From positions 7,254,001 through 7,318,000 of the forward strand of contig OZ059897.1 of NCBI GenBank assembly GCA_964057225.1: a stretch of DNA of 64,000 nucleotides. Direction: 5' to 3'. The DNA comes from Auanema rhodensis (taxonomy: Eukaryota; Nematoda; Chromadorea; Rhabditida; Rhabditidae). A program made the position numbers and the translations under genes. The notes beneath the pieces were generated by a model, which saw only the letters and a list, made by a program, of their open reading frames with translations, ran no database searches and was not told the origin of the DNA. Below, one piece after another: positions 27,808 to 39,520 of this stretch (its first letter is position 1; every line of letters begins with the position of its first letter).

Positions 27808-28152
27808 CTCATCTCGACAAATACGTAGTTGCGGATACAGTAACCTGCATAATTGAATATATCCTAATGCGTTCAAGCTTACGGATATTTAATAAAACTT
27901 AGCTAAAAGGGCGTGAATAAACCTTTCAGGAAAGATGGGCCGCATACATGTATTTTATGAAGTTCAAGTTTACACAAACTTTGTTGCTTATATGGATATG
28001 TGTATGTGTGCCAAAGTAAGGTTAAGCTAACGAAATTACTTCTAACAAGCTTATATCTATTTCTGGACTGTTAAGTATTTTTGATAGCTAATCAGATGAG
28101 TGTATTTTGATTACCATACAATGTGTAAGTGAGTTTTATTATTATATGATTT

Positions 28153-28166
28153 GTTGCTATGGCAAC
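28153..28166 (+). promoter_or_regulatory. X-box (RFX/DAF-19 site) upstream of WDR31
   Basis: GTTGCTATGGCAAC fits the nematode ciliary X-box consensus GTHNYYATRRNAAC at every position and is close to a perfect inverted repeat. It ends 120 bp before the ATG of the WDR31 homologue, the range in which functional X-boxes of ciliary genes usually lie. WDR31 is a known ciliary gene, so gene identity and motif support each other. Confidence 0.8.
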
Positions 28167-28286
28167 ATATGCTTAGCAAGCTGCGACTTCGGCCACAGGA
28201 CATGTGTCTTATATATTTGCTGATATTTAAAACAGATAATTTCAGAGCAAACCTGGCATAGGCATTAAGTGATTCCTTGTCAAGTT

Positions 28287-29844
28287 ATGGGATCACAATA
28301 TTCCCACCTGTCAACTCGTGATCCGGATGATTTCCTAGCGGGGTTAGTTCAAACTTGATAAGCTTGACCAAACATGCATTTTAACAATTGACCAAAAATA
28401 AAAAGGAAGACTTTGTCTGCAATTCTCTTAATAATTTGAACTTGATATATTCTTAGTGAGATTATTGCTTACTTTCAGGCATGCAACTAATGGTGCTTCA
28501 GGTTCACGAAATACAGGAATAAGACGGCCACCTGTGCATAGTGATTCAGTTGGTGCTCTTGTTGTAATTCGATCGGGACTTGCTATATCGGGTAGTAGAG
28601 ACAAAGTTGATTATTTTGTTGTTATACTTATAAATAGATCATTATTCAGACTATGGTTTTACATAATGTTGATAACGGTGATACTATTCAAAAATGGTAT
28701 GGGCATGAAGGCGAAGTCACAAAGGTTTGTTTTACTTTTCTAATTCTTCAAGTTATAATTACATTTATTTATTTTAATGTAACTATATTTTAGTTAGTTT
28801 ATGGAAATAAAGCTGCTGTTCATATTGTTTTGAGTGGTTCAAGAGATACAACTATTAAAGCTTGGAATTTCAAGTCTGAACAAGCACAACAAACTTATCG
28901 TGGGCATAGTATGGTTGTTTCAGGTTTATGCCATCTAGGAGGTAATCCATAATGCTTTCATGAAAAATAGAAATTACATTTGACAGATCATCAATTTATG
29001 TCCGGAAGTCGGGATTGTACAGTGCGTTTGTGGGATGTGAATAAGGAAAAGTCGGTAAATTCCTCTCAAATCAATAGGAATCTGGTAGAGCAATAGTACT
29101 ATCTACAATTTAAAAAAATTTTTTTAGGTTACTCATATGACATATCATGCTGGTCCAAATCTAGTTGCTCAATCTTCGGAGGATAAGGAATTGAAGTTTG
29201 TTTTTCTTGACCGGATCTTTACGATGCTTTGCTACAGACTTTGGGATCCCCGGACAATGACAGTATGTCATCGATTTCCGAAAAGAAACCACATCCAACT
29301 CCATTGTGAATGGACTCCAGATGGACATCAGGTTATAACCTCCAATAATGGATTTAATGGGGATGGTTGCGAAGTTTCAGTATGTTTTCGTGTTAATGAA
29401 TTGTCGAAATAATGCGTTTAGATTTGGGATTTAAGAGCGAAAAAACTTTTACGTGACTTAAAAGGTCATGAAGGTTCTGTTACATGTGTATCCTATATAT
29501 CTCAACAGAAGCTCCCTAATAAACGAATTATTTTAACTTGTTCATTAGATCGAACAGCAAGAATATGGAATATAGAAGAAGGAAGTAAGCATTTTACATT
29601 CCAGCAGTCAAATAAAACATAAATTAAGATTGTCTATGGGTCGAAGAAATGGGTACATCATGTGATTTACAGCAATGTGTAGCATTGGGTGATACATAGT
29701 AAGATTTTCAAATTATTTATAAAATATAAATATATAACTTTCAGCGCAGTGATTGCTGGAGGTAATGGACTACTTTGCAACATGAGAATTCAATATAAAG
29801 TGGGAAAACCATACTTGCAAACAATTTCTGTTCAGCGAAATTAA
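28287..29844 (+). CDS. wdr-31: WD-repeat protein 31 (ciliary)
   Basis: Beta-propeller protein; WDR31 homologues act in cilia and intraflagellar transport. The start at 28287 gives MGSQYSHLS, whose Gly2/Ser6 suggests N-myristoylation; human WDR31 also starts MG. WD repeats in order: SVGALVVIRSGLAISGSRDK, GHEGEVTKLV, HIVLSGSRDTTIKAWNF, GHSMVVSGLCHLG...FMSGSRDCTVRLWDV, SSEDKELKLWDPRTM. Then the diagnostic NHIQLHCEWTPDGHQVITSN with NGFNGDGCEVSIWDLR, then HEGSVTCVSY...CSLDRTARIWNI. The HIQxxCE...SNGFxGxGCE stretch is the family hallmark. An X-box precedes the gene. Confidence 0.92.
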
Positions 29845-30388
29845 GAAAAAAGCTAGTTATTCCGGTGAATTAAATAAATATAAATGTAAATAGTGATCTA
29901 TGCGTCAGCAATATCTGAAATGTGACTCCTCATCCGGAGTTGTTTGTTGCAAAAATCTTTCGCAACTTATTTGTTATCAGTTTATAGTCATATATTCTAT
30001 TGATAAACTTTATATTTTGAAAAAAATTACTTTGTATTTATTTTATTTGATGTTCATACCTATATCCATCCTATCGATGCATCGAGGCGCAACCGGTCAG
30101 CCCGCTCTAGAAAAAGGGAAATGATGCAGTTGCCGCACGGTGGAAAATATTTGAAAATTAATTATTTTAAATGTAATTAATTTTTTCATTAAATATAGAA
30201 TTTTATTGCTTCTGCTGTGCTCATTGTGCACAGCTTCTACGATTTACACGAAATTATCTTAGTGGGAATACGGTAAAACAAAGATATCTTCAGGAATTTT
30301 GTCGTCCTTACAAAAATGTTTAGCACAATGCTCTGATTCTGATTGATATCAGACGTTAATATTGTTCATGATTAAATGAGAAATTCTG
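29845..30388. other. intergenic spacer
   Basis: AT-rich, with a small GC-richer patch near 30070-30145. Nothing identified. Confidence 0.5.
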
Positions 30389-31529
30389 ATGGAGCTATTA
30401 GATTATAAATATATAGATGATTTTCTACAGGATAACACAATTGTAGAAGGCTAGTTTATAAATTATTTTAACTAATATTTGTCCCCATTCAGGAATTAGT
30501 AATGCTTCTCTTATTTTTTTCACATTTTCGATAGCTGTTGTATTATGTGTAGTAATCAGCAAGTTAACAGAAGTGTATGCATAGTTTAACTTTTTATAAA
30601 ACTTTGTAAGATTTAGAGCTCCGCTGCTTGTTCATCCTGATGTGCAGGAGCACTTACAAAGCTTTCGAAGAACTAACGCACTCTTGTCCGACGAAGAAAT
30701 TCGACGGGTATTTCATGTTTTATTTATTATTTCTGGAAAAAAATTAATTTGAGAGAGTGGCTGAAGCTCAATCCCGTCAAGATGAAATCTGTGCTATATG
30801 TTTTGGCAATTTGCGTTTCACTGTATTAACGAATTGTGGGCATATGTTTTGTTGTAAGTTAGATCAATACATTTCCATGTGTAGCCACTTGTGTTAGGTG
30901 AATGTATAAATGGGTATTGGTCTTTTCAAGGAAATGTGATGCATATTATCAATTGTCCCATATGCAGAACCCCAGTAAGATTGAAATTTTTGAATTAAAA
31001 TATGAAATGCGTTCAGGTTTCATTGCTCTTACCTGTGAATTGGCCTACGGAACCCGATGAAACAACTGATTTAACCGAAAATACGGAGAGGCTTGATGGA
31101 TATAATAGAAGATTTTCCGGAAATCGCCCGGTAGCAGGAAAAGCGTTATGTTTAATTTTGTATTTCCGTTCAGTGGGCAGATTACGTGGCTGATCTTCCA
31201 GTTATAATTCCGTATATTCTACGTAATATTTTTGGTTTTCAAGGATTAATGATTATGTTCCGGTAGCATTCGAAAAATCACAAAGTTTGAATTTCCGTTT
31301 TAGATTACGTGTTCTCCTGATTGTAATGGTTATATGTGGTTATGTTCTTTCTCCCTTCGACATAATTCCAGAAGCAGTCTATGGAGCATTAGGTACGTGC
31401 ACAATAGAAACTTACAAGTTGCTTTTTACTTCAGGTTTAATGGATGATATATTCGTGGTCATACTTCTACTGGTTTACATCTCAATAGCTATTCGGCACT
31501 TCTTAGCACGACGAGGTGATTTCGACTGA
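30389..31529 (+). CDS. RING-finger E3 ubiquitin ligase RNF170
   Basis: ER-membrane E3 ligase family; human RNF170 ubiquitinates IP3 receptors. Exon 1 (from 30389) encodes MELLDYKYIDDFLQDNTIVEG, which aligns with the N-terminus of vertebrate RNF170, and continues into a TM segment (SLIFFTFSIAVVLCVVI). After LLVHPDVQEHLQSFRRTN comes the RING: CAICFGNLRFTVLTNCGHMFC followed by CINGYW...INCPICRTPV. The family-specific DGYNRRFSG motif, the VIIPYILRNIFG segment and two C-terminal TM helices (VLLIVMVICGYVLSPFDIIP and LMDDIFVVILLLVYISI) follow. The first intron has donor GCTAGT: only a GC-AG splice keeps the frame and the conserved VEG-IS junction. Confidence 0.92.
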
Positions 31530-32010
31530 AACGTCCCATGGATCAACCTAGGACTTACCAATTTCGTCAGTTATTTTGCCATCTTGTCAACTAACTTATC
31601 ATTTAAGTTATTGTGAATACTGTGTATGAGAAATATATTTTGATGTAATCAATAAGAAATAATATTTGCTAAAATAATTTATTCGTTCATGATTTGTATA
31701 AATTCTTAACAAAATAATATTATTTTCTGATCAAAGGAGAGATGCTCTTATCTGTTAGATGCCTAATTATACGTTGCGGATAGCCAATTTCTCTTTCTTC
31801 TAAGAATTTTTTTCCGAAAAAAACTATGTAAATGAGTTATGTAAACTTAGATATCTATATATGTATATATGCATATTTAAGATATATATATATATTTATA
31901 TATAGAGAATATCAATTATATGAATATGCTTCTCAGTTTGAGATTGCCGGGAATGATCACAATCGGGATTCAGTGTGAGTAAATAGGAAGGAAAGAGTGA
32001 ATTTATTCGA
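31530..32010. other. convergent intergenic spacer
   Basis: AT-rich, with (TA)n-like sequence around 31855-31905, between the 3' ends of RNF170 and the Di-Ras gene. No gene seen. Confidence 0.5.
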
Positions 32011-33147
32011 TTACATAACCGAACAGCCCTTTTTCTTTCCATTTCTGCCCTCAGGATCTTCGGCAGTTAAAGCTAATTGCCTCTTTTTTTCCATCGATAG
32101 AAGTTGCTGGAACAGCTCGGTGATGTTATCGTTGTTCTTAGCTGAGGTCTCGATGAAGCCAGTGCCCCAATTTGCCGCCAATTTTTGGCCCAAAGCAGTT
32201 GATACTTCTCGCTTCTGTAAAATAAATTTGGTTGAAACAGAGAAAAACGAACAGAATTTGTTTTTAGTTTTCAATGTCTTAAAATCAAAGTGAAAGACTA
32301 GAAGTTAAAGAAAAGCAGATGAAAATTATTTCGACAGTAACAGAAATCAGCTGGGATTGTTGAGCCCTTTCTTGTCTTCAAGTTCAAAAAAGTTTCGATT
32401 TTACAAGCTTTACATCATGGACTATATATTCCTCTAGTTTTTCCTTTACAAACTGAAATTTCTGAATTTTTTTCTCGTTCTCTTTCATGACTAAACACAC
32501 ATGACAACCATCTCAAATGAAATGATAATTATAAATGACGTCATATGAATTGAAAAACGAATTGATAAACGTGGGAGAAAACCTAATTAAAACGAAAGTT
32601 GATATTAGCATACCGCCTCTTCATCTTTCTTATTTCCAACTAAGATGATGGGAACTTCAGCTATTGCTGCTCCTTTGACTTCCTTTAGCATTAATATGAT
32701 TGGTCCAAGTTCTTCAAGCGATTGCTTGCTAAAACGACCATAATTAATATGATTAAAGATTAATGTCATGGATCGGATGTGAACAAGAAATTGCTCGAAC
32801 CTTGTAATAGAGTAGATCAACATAAAGGCGTGTCCTTTACTGATGCTCAACCTCTGCATAGCTGGGAATTGATGACTTCCGGTTGTATCAGTGATTTGAA
32901 GTGTGCATACATTTTTTTGATTACAACTTATAACCTATAATATACATCATATGAGTACATAAGATGCTGGAAAAGCTTGATCTTAATAGAATACCTGACG
33001 ATATGTGTCTTCAATGGTTGGAATATAGCTTTCAGAAAAGGTTCCTTTGACAAATCGCTGCACTATTGATGATTTTCCAACACCGCCAGCGCCAAATACG
33101 GCTACCCGGTAGTCGGACGAGGAATTATCCCCTCCGCGGCCCTGCAT
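32011..33147 (-). CDS. drn-1: Di-Ras-type Ras-like small GTPase
   Basis: Small GTPase of the DIRAS subfamily. Start at 33147 ([19 protein letters not shown]). G1 is [12 protein letters not shown]2 contains [17 protein letters not shown]3 is [20 protein letters not shown], an exact DIRAS hallmark with the DTTG switch-II start in place of the Ras DTAG; G4 is VGNKKDEE; G5 is ETSAK. The C-terminus has a basic stretch and ends GCSVM, a CAAX box for prenylation. The atypical G3 predicts slow GTP hydrolysis, as in other Di-Ras proteins. A further exon at about 33228-33310 has no obvious start and looks like 5' UTR. Introns are longer here (over 300 bp) than in most neighbours. Confidence 0.93.
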
Positions 33148-33503
33148 GCACTATAACAAGATGGAAACAGGTAAGCTTTTGGGTAAGAATCAAGATAAAC
33201 ATGAACTTGAAATATAGAAAAACTTACTGAGCCGGACGTATTGGTTGTTTCAGTCTCAATACTGGCTGGCTTTGTTTCGCAGTCCTTATCTTCAAGGAAG
33301 TTCTTGCCACTTCAAAGAAGCTGAAATAGAATAAAAAACATAAATATCAATGAAGCTAAGATGAAATAAGATAGACTGCATGAACTTCAACATATAGTTA
33401 TCCTAAACAAACATGTAGGATTGTTATTTGAGAAGATTTTCCATCTACGAAAAAGAAAAAAAAAGGATGAAATGAAAGGGGAGAGAGAGATTGAAGAAGA
33501 TGT

Positions 33504-33620
33504 GGGGGGGGGGGAGTGGAGAAAGAATAAATGAGGGAAATATATATATCAATGTATATTCATACATATATACATAGAAAGAAAAAGAGAGAGAGAGAGA
33601 GAGGGGGGGGGAGAGAGAAA
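33504..33620. repeat. G-tract and (GA)n simple repeats
   Basis: An 11-base G run at 33504-33514 and a (GA)n run with an embedded 8-base G run at about 33577-33620, within a wider purine-rich tract from 33450. Confidence 0.85.
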
Positions 33621-34085
33621 GCAAAAGTAAGACTAGAATGCTGAGAGTACGGGATTAGAAAAGCATCAATCTATAGTGTACATAGGTATAGTTATGAAAA
33701 GGCAATTAGATTCACAAAACGAACATAGATTGATATAATGGTTATACTTTCATTCAGGAAAATTTGAAATATACGGATAAATGTTGTGCAAAATCATTGT
33801 CACATCTAAATAGCGGTAAAGCATGAAAAGGAGGATTATGAAGTAACATAGTGAGAGCTAGATGTCTCCCGGCGGCCTCCTCATTTGTCGTAGTTTTCCT
33901 CTTCCTTTCCTTTCTTTTCTTCACTTCTGCTCTTGTTCACTATAGCTTTTAATGCTACTTTCAGATATTAAGTTTGATCTTTTTCACCTTCACTTGTTCT
34001 CTTATATCATATCTCCTTTTCATCTGCTACGCTCGATTAATGAGCTAAATATAAGCTAAGCAAAAGTAGACAGATGAAGGAAGAT

Positions 34086-34115
34086 GAAGAAGAAGAAGAA
34101 GAAGAAGAAGAAGAA
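34086..34115. repeat. (GAA)n microsatellite
   Basis: Perfect trinucleotide run of about ten GAA units. Confidence 0.9.
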
Positions 34116-35017
34116 GCAAAAAATGAAGAATGAGAAGGAGATTCGAGGATATAGAAGCCCTGTTGTCTGGCCATGGATAGACTGCCATGGCTTCAGCAAC
34201 AGCGAATGTCGTGAAGGAGGACAACATATTCATTATTCAACGAAAACCTACACCACAGTCGCGTACTGAAAAATAGAATTCAGAAGTTTCAAAAAATGAA
34301 ATATTTTGAGGAGAAACGGGAGGAAGTAACCTTGAAGTAACTGTAAATAACAAGATAATCACCCCAACTTCAAGATATCACATCCTTTTTTTTATAGAAA
34401 TTTGATCATTTGCCTTTAATATATGAAAAATTGTGGCATTTTTCATTTATGTAAGCTTTTAAGTAGTCATTTAGTAAGGAAATCGATATGTAAGCCACCT
34501 TTGAAAGATTTTTTCTGTGTCACAGCTTAAATCGTCTACAAATGTTTTCAAAGGATTCTCTGGAAATGTTTTAGCATTCATTCGACATTAAGGGCTGAAA
34601 ATTTGACATAATGAATTCACCTGAAGCTCACGCAATCACTTTAAATTGTAAAAAAAATCAACAATATTTTGGTTTTAACTCTTTAAAAATAACTTTAGTA
34701 CTGAATCAGAGGTTTGAAGCTTTTTTAAAGAAACAAAAAACAATTTATATTCATTTAAATTATGAATTTTCTCAAAATTAGACTTTCTTATAATGTTGGA
34801 CGACTGTCATGAACGAGCTATTCGAGACAAAACTCGAATTAAATCAATCGGAAAACATGGATATTTGGACAAAAAGGACATATCTTAACACCTTTTTAGA
34901 TTAATCAAATGAAACTACCATATCAGAATTGAAAAAACAAGAAAACTGAGTACTAACTAGTATTTGCTATAAAAGAAAGGGTGGGGAGGGAAGAGAAAGA
35001 CCAAAATCAATACTTGC

Positions 35018-35105
35018 CTGGCACCATGCCAACTTCAAATGCGCTCAGAATGGCAGCCATGGAACAAACATAACTGAGAACGAGCAGAATATTGTTTCGG
35101 TTCAT
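35018..35105 (-). CDS. possible first exon of a small secreted peptide
   Basis: ATG at 35105 opens MNRNNILLVLSYVCSMAAIL followed by SAFEVGMVPG, a good signal-peptide profile with cleavage probably after the SAF region. The exon ends at AG followed by GCAAGT, a strong GC-AG type donor. The next acceptor on this strand (TTTTTCAG near 34267) would give a short tail ending in GVGFR before a stop. Precursor identity is unknown. Low confidence: it could be chance. Confidence 0.3.
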
Positions 35106-35340
35106 TTTTGCTTTCCACTAATTATTAGAATAGTTTATCGTTATGGTGCTAAATGCGGTAATTATGCGTTTAGCGTAAACCTATTCCGCCAAAGTTGTGT
35201 ATGATCTTCTTTAAGGTTATTTGTACCAAAACGTTTTGATAAAATAAGTGAAGCTTGAGTATGTAAGGAATGTATTAAAGATTATCCAATAATCAGTGCA
35301 TGTTTAAGTCCTAAGAAATATGCAAATTACCTCTTCCGTG

Positions 35341-35413
35341 GCCTCGTTAGCTCAGCTGGTAGAGCGTTAGACTTTTAATCTAACGGTCAGGGGTTCGAGC
35401 CCCCTACGGGGCT
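35341..35413 (+). tRNA. tRNA-Lys (anticodon TTT)
   Basis: 73-nt cloverleaf. Acceptor stem GCCTCGT/ACGGGGC with one G-T pair, D arm TAGCTCAGCTGGTAGAGC (A box), anticodon loop ACTTTTAAT giving TTT, T arm GGGGTTCGAGCCCC (B box), discriminator T. Introns absent. A TTTT Pol III terminator follows 4 bases downstream. An identical copy lies at 62292-62364 on the other strand. Confidence 0.97.
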
Positions 35414-37262
35414 AATCTTTTACCGTTAAACAGTATACAATAGCAAATAGTGTTGCGGTTTTTGATTCAAAATTTGCTTTATTTTTCAATTTTAGTAATA
35501 CAAATTTTAAAAGATGAAAGATATTTTCAAAAAATCGAACGGTATTCAACATTATTAAATCAGTTGTTTTTTAATGTTGTCGTTTCATTGAAAAGTATTT
35601 AAACAAAGACATTGTAATCTTATTTTTGCTTTTTGTAACTTCATTGAAGTTCTTTCCTGTTTTCTCTTTAGAATCCTTACATGGCTTTGTGTGTATGTGC
35701 TGTTAAAACTTTACTATTTCATATATCTTATGATATTATATTTCAATATATACTTTAATCCGTAGATTGCTCTTGTAAGTTTCTCTGACTTAAAGAGAAG
35801 AGAGAAAATACACTTCTCAATTATTGGAAATCTCCAGAAGCATATGTTAGAGAAGCAACCGCTCTTTATTATCTGAAACTGAAAAATGAATTTTCGAGTA
35901 TTGCTGCCCACCCTCTATTTCGTAAATAACATTGCGAGCCATGTGAAGCTCGTAAAAATTGAGGAATAAACATTAACCTATCAAAATTGTCTGTAACTTT
36001 AGTCTATAAGGAAAATCAATATTTTTATCTTTGATCATATTATTTCAGTAGGATGAGAAAGATAAGTTCCAGCTATTTCCTCCCGCTTGTGGAGTCTTAG
36101 CAACCATGTTCACTTCTCATTCTGATAAATATTGTAGCACTTGAGTTTGCGGTTCGTTCTAGTTCCGTATCAGAAAAGATGATTCGAACCTATTTCTTGG
36201 GTGGATTTCAATTCATAACTTCAAAGTTTTAGGATTTGTGAAGTTTGTAGCAAAAAATACATTTCTCAAGATGAGTTTCATATGAACGACACAGCTAGTT
36301 TTAAAAAAAGAAGCCTAGCTTCGTCATATGAAGTGTTCATCCAATGTGCTGTATCAGAAACAATAAATAGATAGGAGTTACCATTGATAGGATTGTCAAT
36401 TGGCCGAAACAAAAGTAAATGTGAAAAACAGTTTGTTATGATCATTCAAATTACCAAAGTTGTCGTATGTAATTGATTTGGTAGTATAGTATTTAGTATT
36501 CGCGTCCATCATACTTGACTCTAATACGCACAAACCAACGCATATAATAGAAATTATGGTACGTCATATCGATACGAAGGAATGGATAGACATACTTCTA
36601 AGTTATCTAAGTAAATATTGTAACTATAAACGATTTTAGCAGAAGTTCTAGTTTTAGCAGTATGCTAAGCATATGGATGATCACTGTTTCTGATTTTTCC
36701 CTCCCCTCCTCCACCGCAGATATACAAAGATTCTAACAACGTCACTTACGTCAATCTTTGTAGTCCTTCGATAGTTCCGTGATAATTGAGATCAGTGATA
36801 GATAGGTGGAATCCCACCACAATAGCAATTGAATAAGGTAGTGCATATGAATCAAATAGCACTTTTCGATTATAGTTATATCAATATCAAAGTCGGACTT
36901 GGTAATAACAGTTTATCTAGCTCATATACAGAACACAAGTATCAGAAACCGTTCCCTACCGTCATCGAATTATATCCCGTTCCTATTTACATCTTCGATA
37001 CTGCCCGCCTCCTTCCTTGTCTAATCTTATCTGCCAAAACTACACATCTGTTTCGTTTCCTGTTACCAAAGTTGAACATCAGTTTCGTTTTTGGTTACAT
37101 TTCTCTTTTCCTCTCGTTTGTCCACGACATGCAGCCTTATCATCGGAATCCGTAAGCTCAATTAATTTTAATTCAATTATTCAATGGCATGTTTCATTAT
37201 CTCTATTCTCAATATGAACAAAAGAACTTTTTCATTCTCAAAATAATTTACTCTATTTCATT
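35414..37262. other. intergenic, nothing identified
   Basis: No supported gene. The longest open frame (36829-37155, plus) lacks any recognisable feature, and a 65-codon minus-strand frame at 35911-35714 is equally featureless. Confidence 0.45.
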
Positions 37263-37912
37263 CTAATGTTTTTTGGGAACTTGACAAGCAAAGTCAGTTT
37301 CATAACTACCATCAGCACTAAGCCATCTTCCAGTATCAAATCCACGAGCCCACATAAGAACACCCGTAGCATTACTTATTTTGCCTAAAAATATTTTTTA
37401 ATCGGAGATTCTGTGAAAAACAAATTTCAGTACAGTACCTGGCATGAAATTATTATAAGATTTGGTAGTTAACTGAGTTCCATCGTCATATTTGCAAGAT
37501 GTAATCACAGTTCCAGTACATGAAATTCCGATCCACATATAATTGGTCGCATCTTCAGAACGTGTAGTGGTAATAAAAGAATTTGCCTAGAATTAGAGTA
37601 ATTTTTAAATTTTATAACTTGGAAAATTATACGAAAGCATTCTTGGGCATAGCAAGAGTTCCACCAATGCCTTTGCACCATGCAGACGCTTTGTCTTTGC
37701 TTAAAACGCGTTCATCAAACTTAAATTAACCTTATTATATAAACAAAAGATAAGAGATGATATATAGAACCTGATAACAAAAAGAATCGTTGCCATCGAT
37801 AAAGCCTATAGGACATGAATTTGCTGAAAAGAGATTGGAAATTAAGAAACAAAAGCTAAGAAAAACACTAACTGTACAGGAACAATGCTGAAAGAAGTAA
37901 GAATATCCGCAT
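37263..37912 (-). CDS. secreted C-type lectin-like protein
   Basis: Single C-type lectin-like domain behind a signal peptide (MRIFLLLSALFLY). The mature part begins SCPIGFIDGNDSFCYQ, the standard first disulfide and entry of the fold, continues KASAWCKGIGGTLAMPKNAF, then NYMWIGISCTG (the WIG core), and ends DTGRWLSADGSYETDFACQV. The usual calcium/sugar motifs EPN/QPD and WND are not visible, so carbohydrate binding is uncertain. In nematodes such proteins are typically intestinal or immune effectors. About four exons with short introns; the stop is at 37263-37265. It lies next to a lysozyme gene on the opposite strand. Confidence 0.85.
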
Positions 37913-38507
37913 GATTTAAGCTTAACCTATAATGATATTTCTAAAAGTTTTTGTTTTAACACTTGATAAGAAATATCTCCCGATAACATATATGGTAAAA
38001 CATATGACAAAGATATAAAATTATTAGAGATGGCTACATTTTAACTACAAAGTTCGATAACAATGTGAACGTTAGTTGAGCCAGAAGAAAAGAAAAAACA
38101 TTATTAACATATTGAAGAGTAAAATTCCTTAATTGTTTGAAAGTATTGCTATAAGAAAGAAATTATGGGGCAGGAAGCAGGAACCAACTATACGTGAGGC
38201 TTATCTATTAGATATGATGGTGAAGAAAATAGAAAAAAAAAGAAAGCCAGGAACAGTTTGACTTTTGAATGAATGATAGAGCGACAATTGCGTAGCTTTA
38301 TCTACTCAAATGACATCAGAAGTCATCATCTTCCCTTGTAGTTTGGACTAAATAATTATGTTGTAAAATGATTACTTTTTGAATTGAATAATGAGAGAGA
38401 TAGACGACTATTTATATGTGTTATCTCTTAAAATAACTATGTCGAGAAGCATATATAATGGCAATTTTTAAAAGATTATCATATTGCGTCTCATTTTGTG
38501 TGAAACG
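37913..38507. other. divergent promoter spacer
   Basis: AT-rich DNA between the 5' ends of the lectin (minus) and lysozyme (plus) genes. A TATATAATG stretch about 50 bp before the lysozyme ATG (near 38452) could be a TATA element. Nothing else seen. Confidence 0.4.
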
Positions 38508-39520
38508 ATGCAACTTCTAGTACTTGCTCTCTTAGTTATTAGCACTGTTGCAGCGGTATTATTGAAACTTCAAACATTACCATATTCAGAAGATTTCAGA
38601 CTCTTGTGCCAGCAATTGATTTTGTACAGCCAGTAACTACTACACAAGTACAATGTTTGAAAGATAATCAAATTTCAGTAATTTTAGTAAGGTACTAATA
38701 TCAAAATAATAAAGAGAAAAGTATTTCAACATATATTAAGAGCTTATACATCAATGGGTGGAGGAACGTTTGACTACAATTACTGTAATACCTTCAAATT
38801 AGCTCAATCATGTAAGATTTATACATTAGAGAGGAACAACCGCTTCATTTTGTCTCAAAACAAAAAATGATAATTTGAATATCGCGCTTTATCTTGTAGA
38901 TGGCATCGGGGTACAGTATTACATGGAACCCTCAGCAACTGGAGGAAAAACCGGAACTCAACAGTTTAATGATTTAATGAATGGTTTGGCTCTTTTCAAT
39001 TGTAATGCAGCAAGAGGTCCTGTAGGGCCGATTATCTATCTCCAGGTATACAGTTCATGATAAATCATGAAATTCTAAAAAGGTTGTAGGTTACCTCACC
39101 ACTCAATTGGAATCGAAGCGCCGATCAGAATAAAAAAATCATACAAGATATCGTGAAAGCATCTGAAGCAAAGGTAAGCTACTGGAGTTTTATCGCCAAT
39201 TTTCAGTTCTATCTTTTAGGGAATTGCTGTTGGAATATACACGGATGCGGACGACTGGAACATCATTACTAACAATGCTAATCATACTGAGTTCATGTCT
39301 CATAATCACGTACGGCCATTATGGTATCTGAATGGGTTAATTCAACAAAATATTCGATTTCTGCAGGTTGAAGAAAGATGCTTCGAATGATGGACAAGGC
39401 GCTAAAAACTTCAAACCTTTTGGAGGATGGATAGCTCCATATATTTATGTGACACAAAATTCTGAAAAACAGCTGATATGTGGAATTGAGTGTAACAAAG
39501 ACACTTTTACAACTTTATAA
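38508..39520 (+). CDS. GH25-like (nematode lys-type) lysozyme, DxE motif missing
   Basis: Secreted protein with signal peptide MQLLVLALLVISTVAA and the nematode GH25 fold. Segments in order: PAIDFVQPVTTTQVQCLKD (retains the first conserved Asp), VRAYTSMGGGTFDYNYCNTF, a Gly-rich GGKTGTQQFNDL, PIIYLQVTSPLNWN, GIAVGIYTDADDWNIIT, RPLWYLNG, FKPFGGWIAPYI and a Cys-containing tail (CGIECNK). Where active GH25 enzymes have an Asp-x-Glu on the fourth strand (WxDxE), this protein reads YLQVT, so catalysis is doubtful. Six exons; AATAAA at 39595. A paralogue is at 58402-59435. The intron block at 38832-38890 reappears in a pseudogene at 59.7 kb. Confidence 0.88.

Larger units (their letters stand above)
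33148..35017. other. low-complexity intergenic DNA
   Basis: Besides the probable Di-Ras 5' UTR exon (about 33228-33310) I see purine-rich simple repeats (G tract at 33504-33514, GA/G tract at 33577-33620, GAA repeat at 34086-34115) and no supported coding sequence except a doubtful short secreted peptide exon at 35018-35105. Confidence 0.5.

Noticed and set aside
34045-34233. Minus-strand open frame with a poly-Leu segment
   Set aside because: The Leu run is only translation of the (GAA)n microsatellite.
36829-37155. 108-codon plus-strand open frame
   Set aside because: No recognisable domain, signal or splice context.
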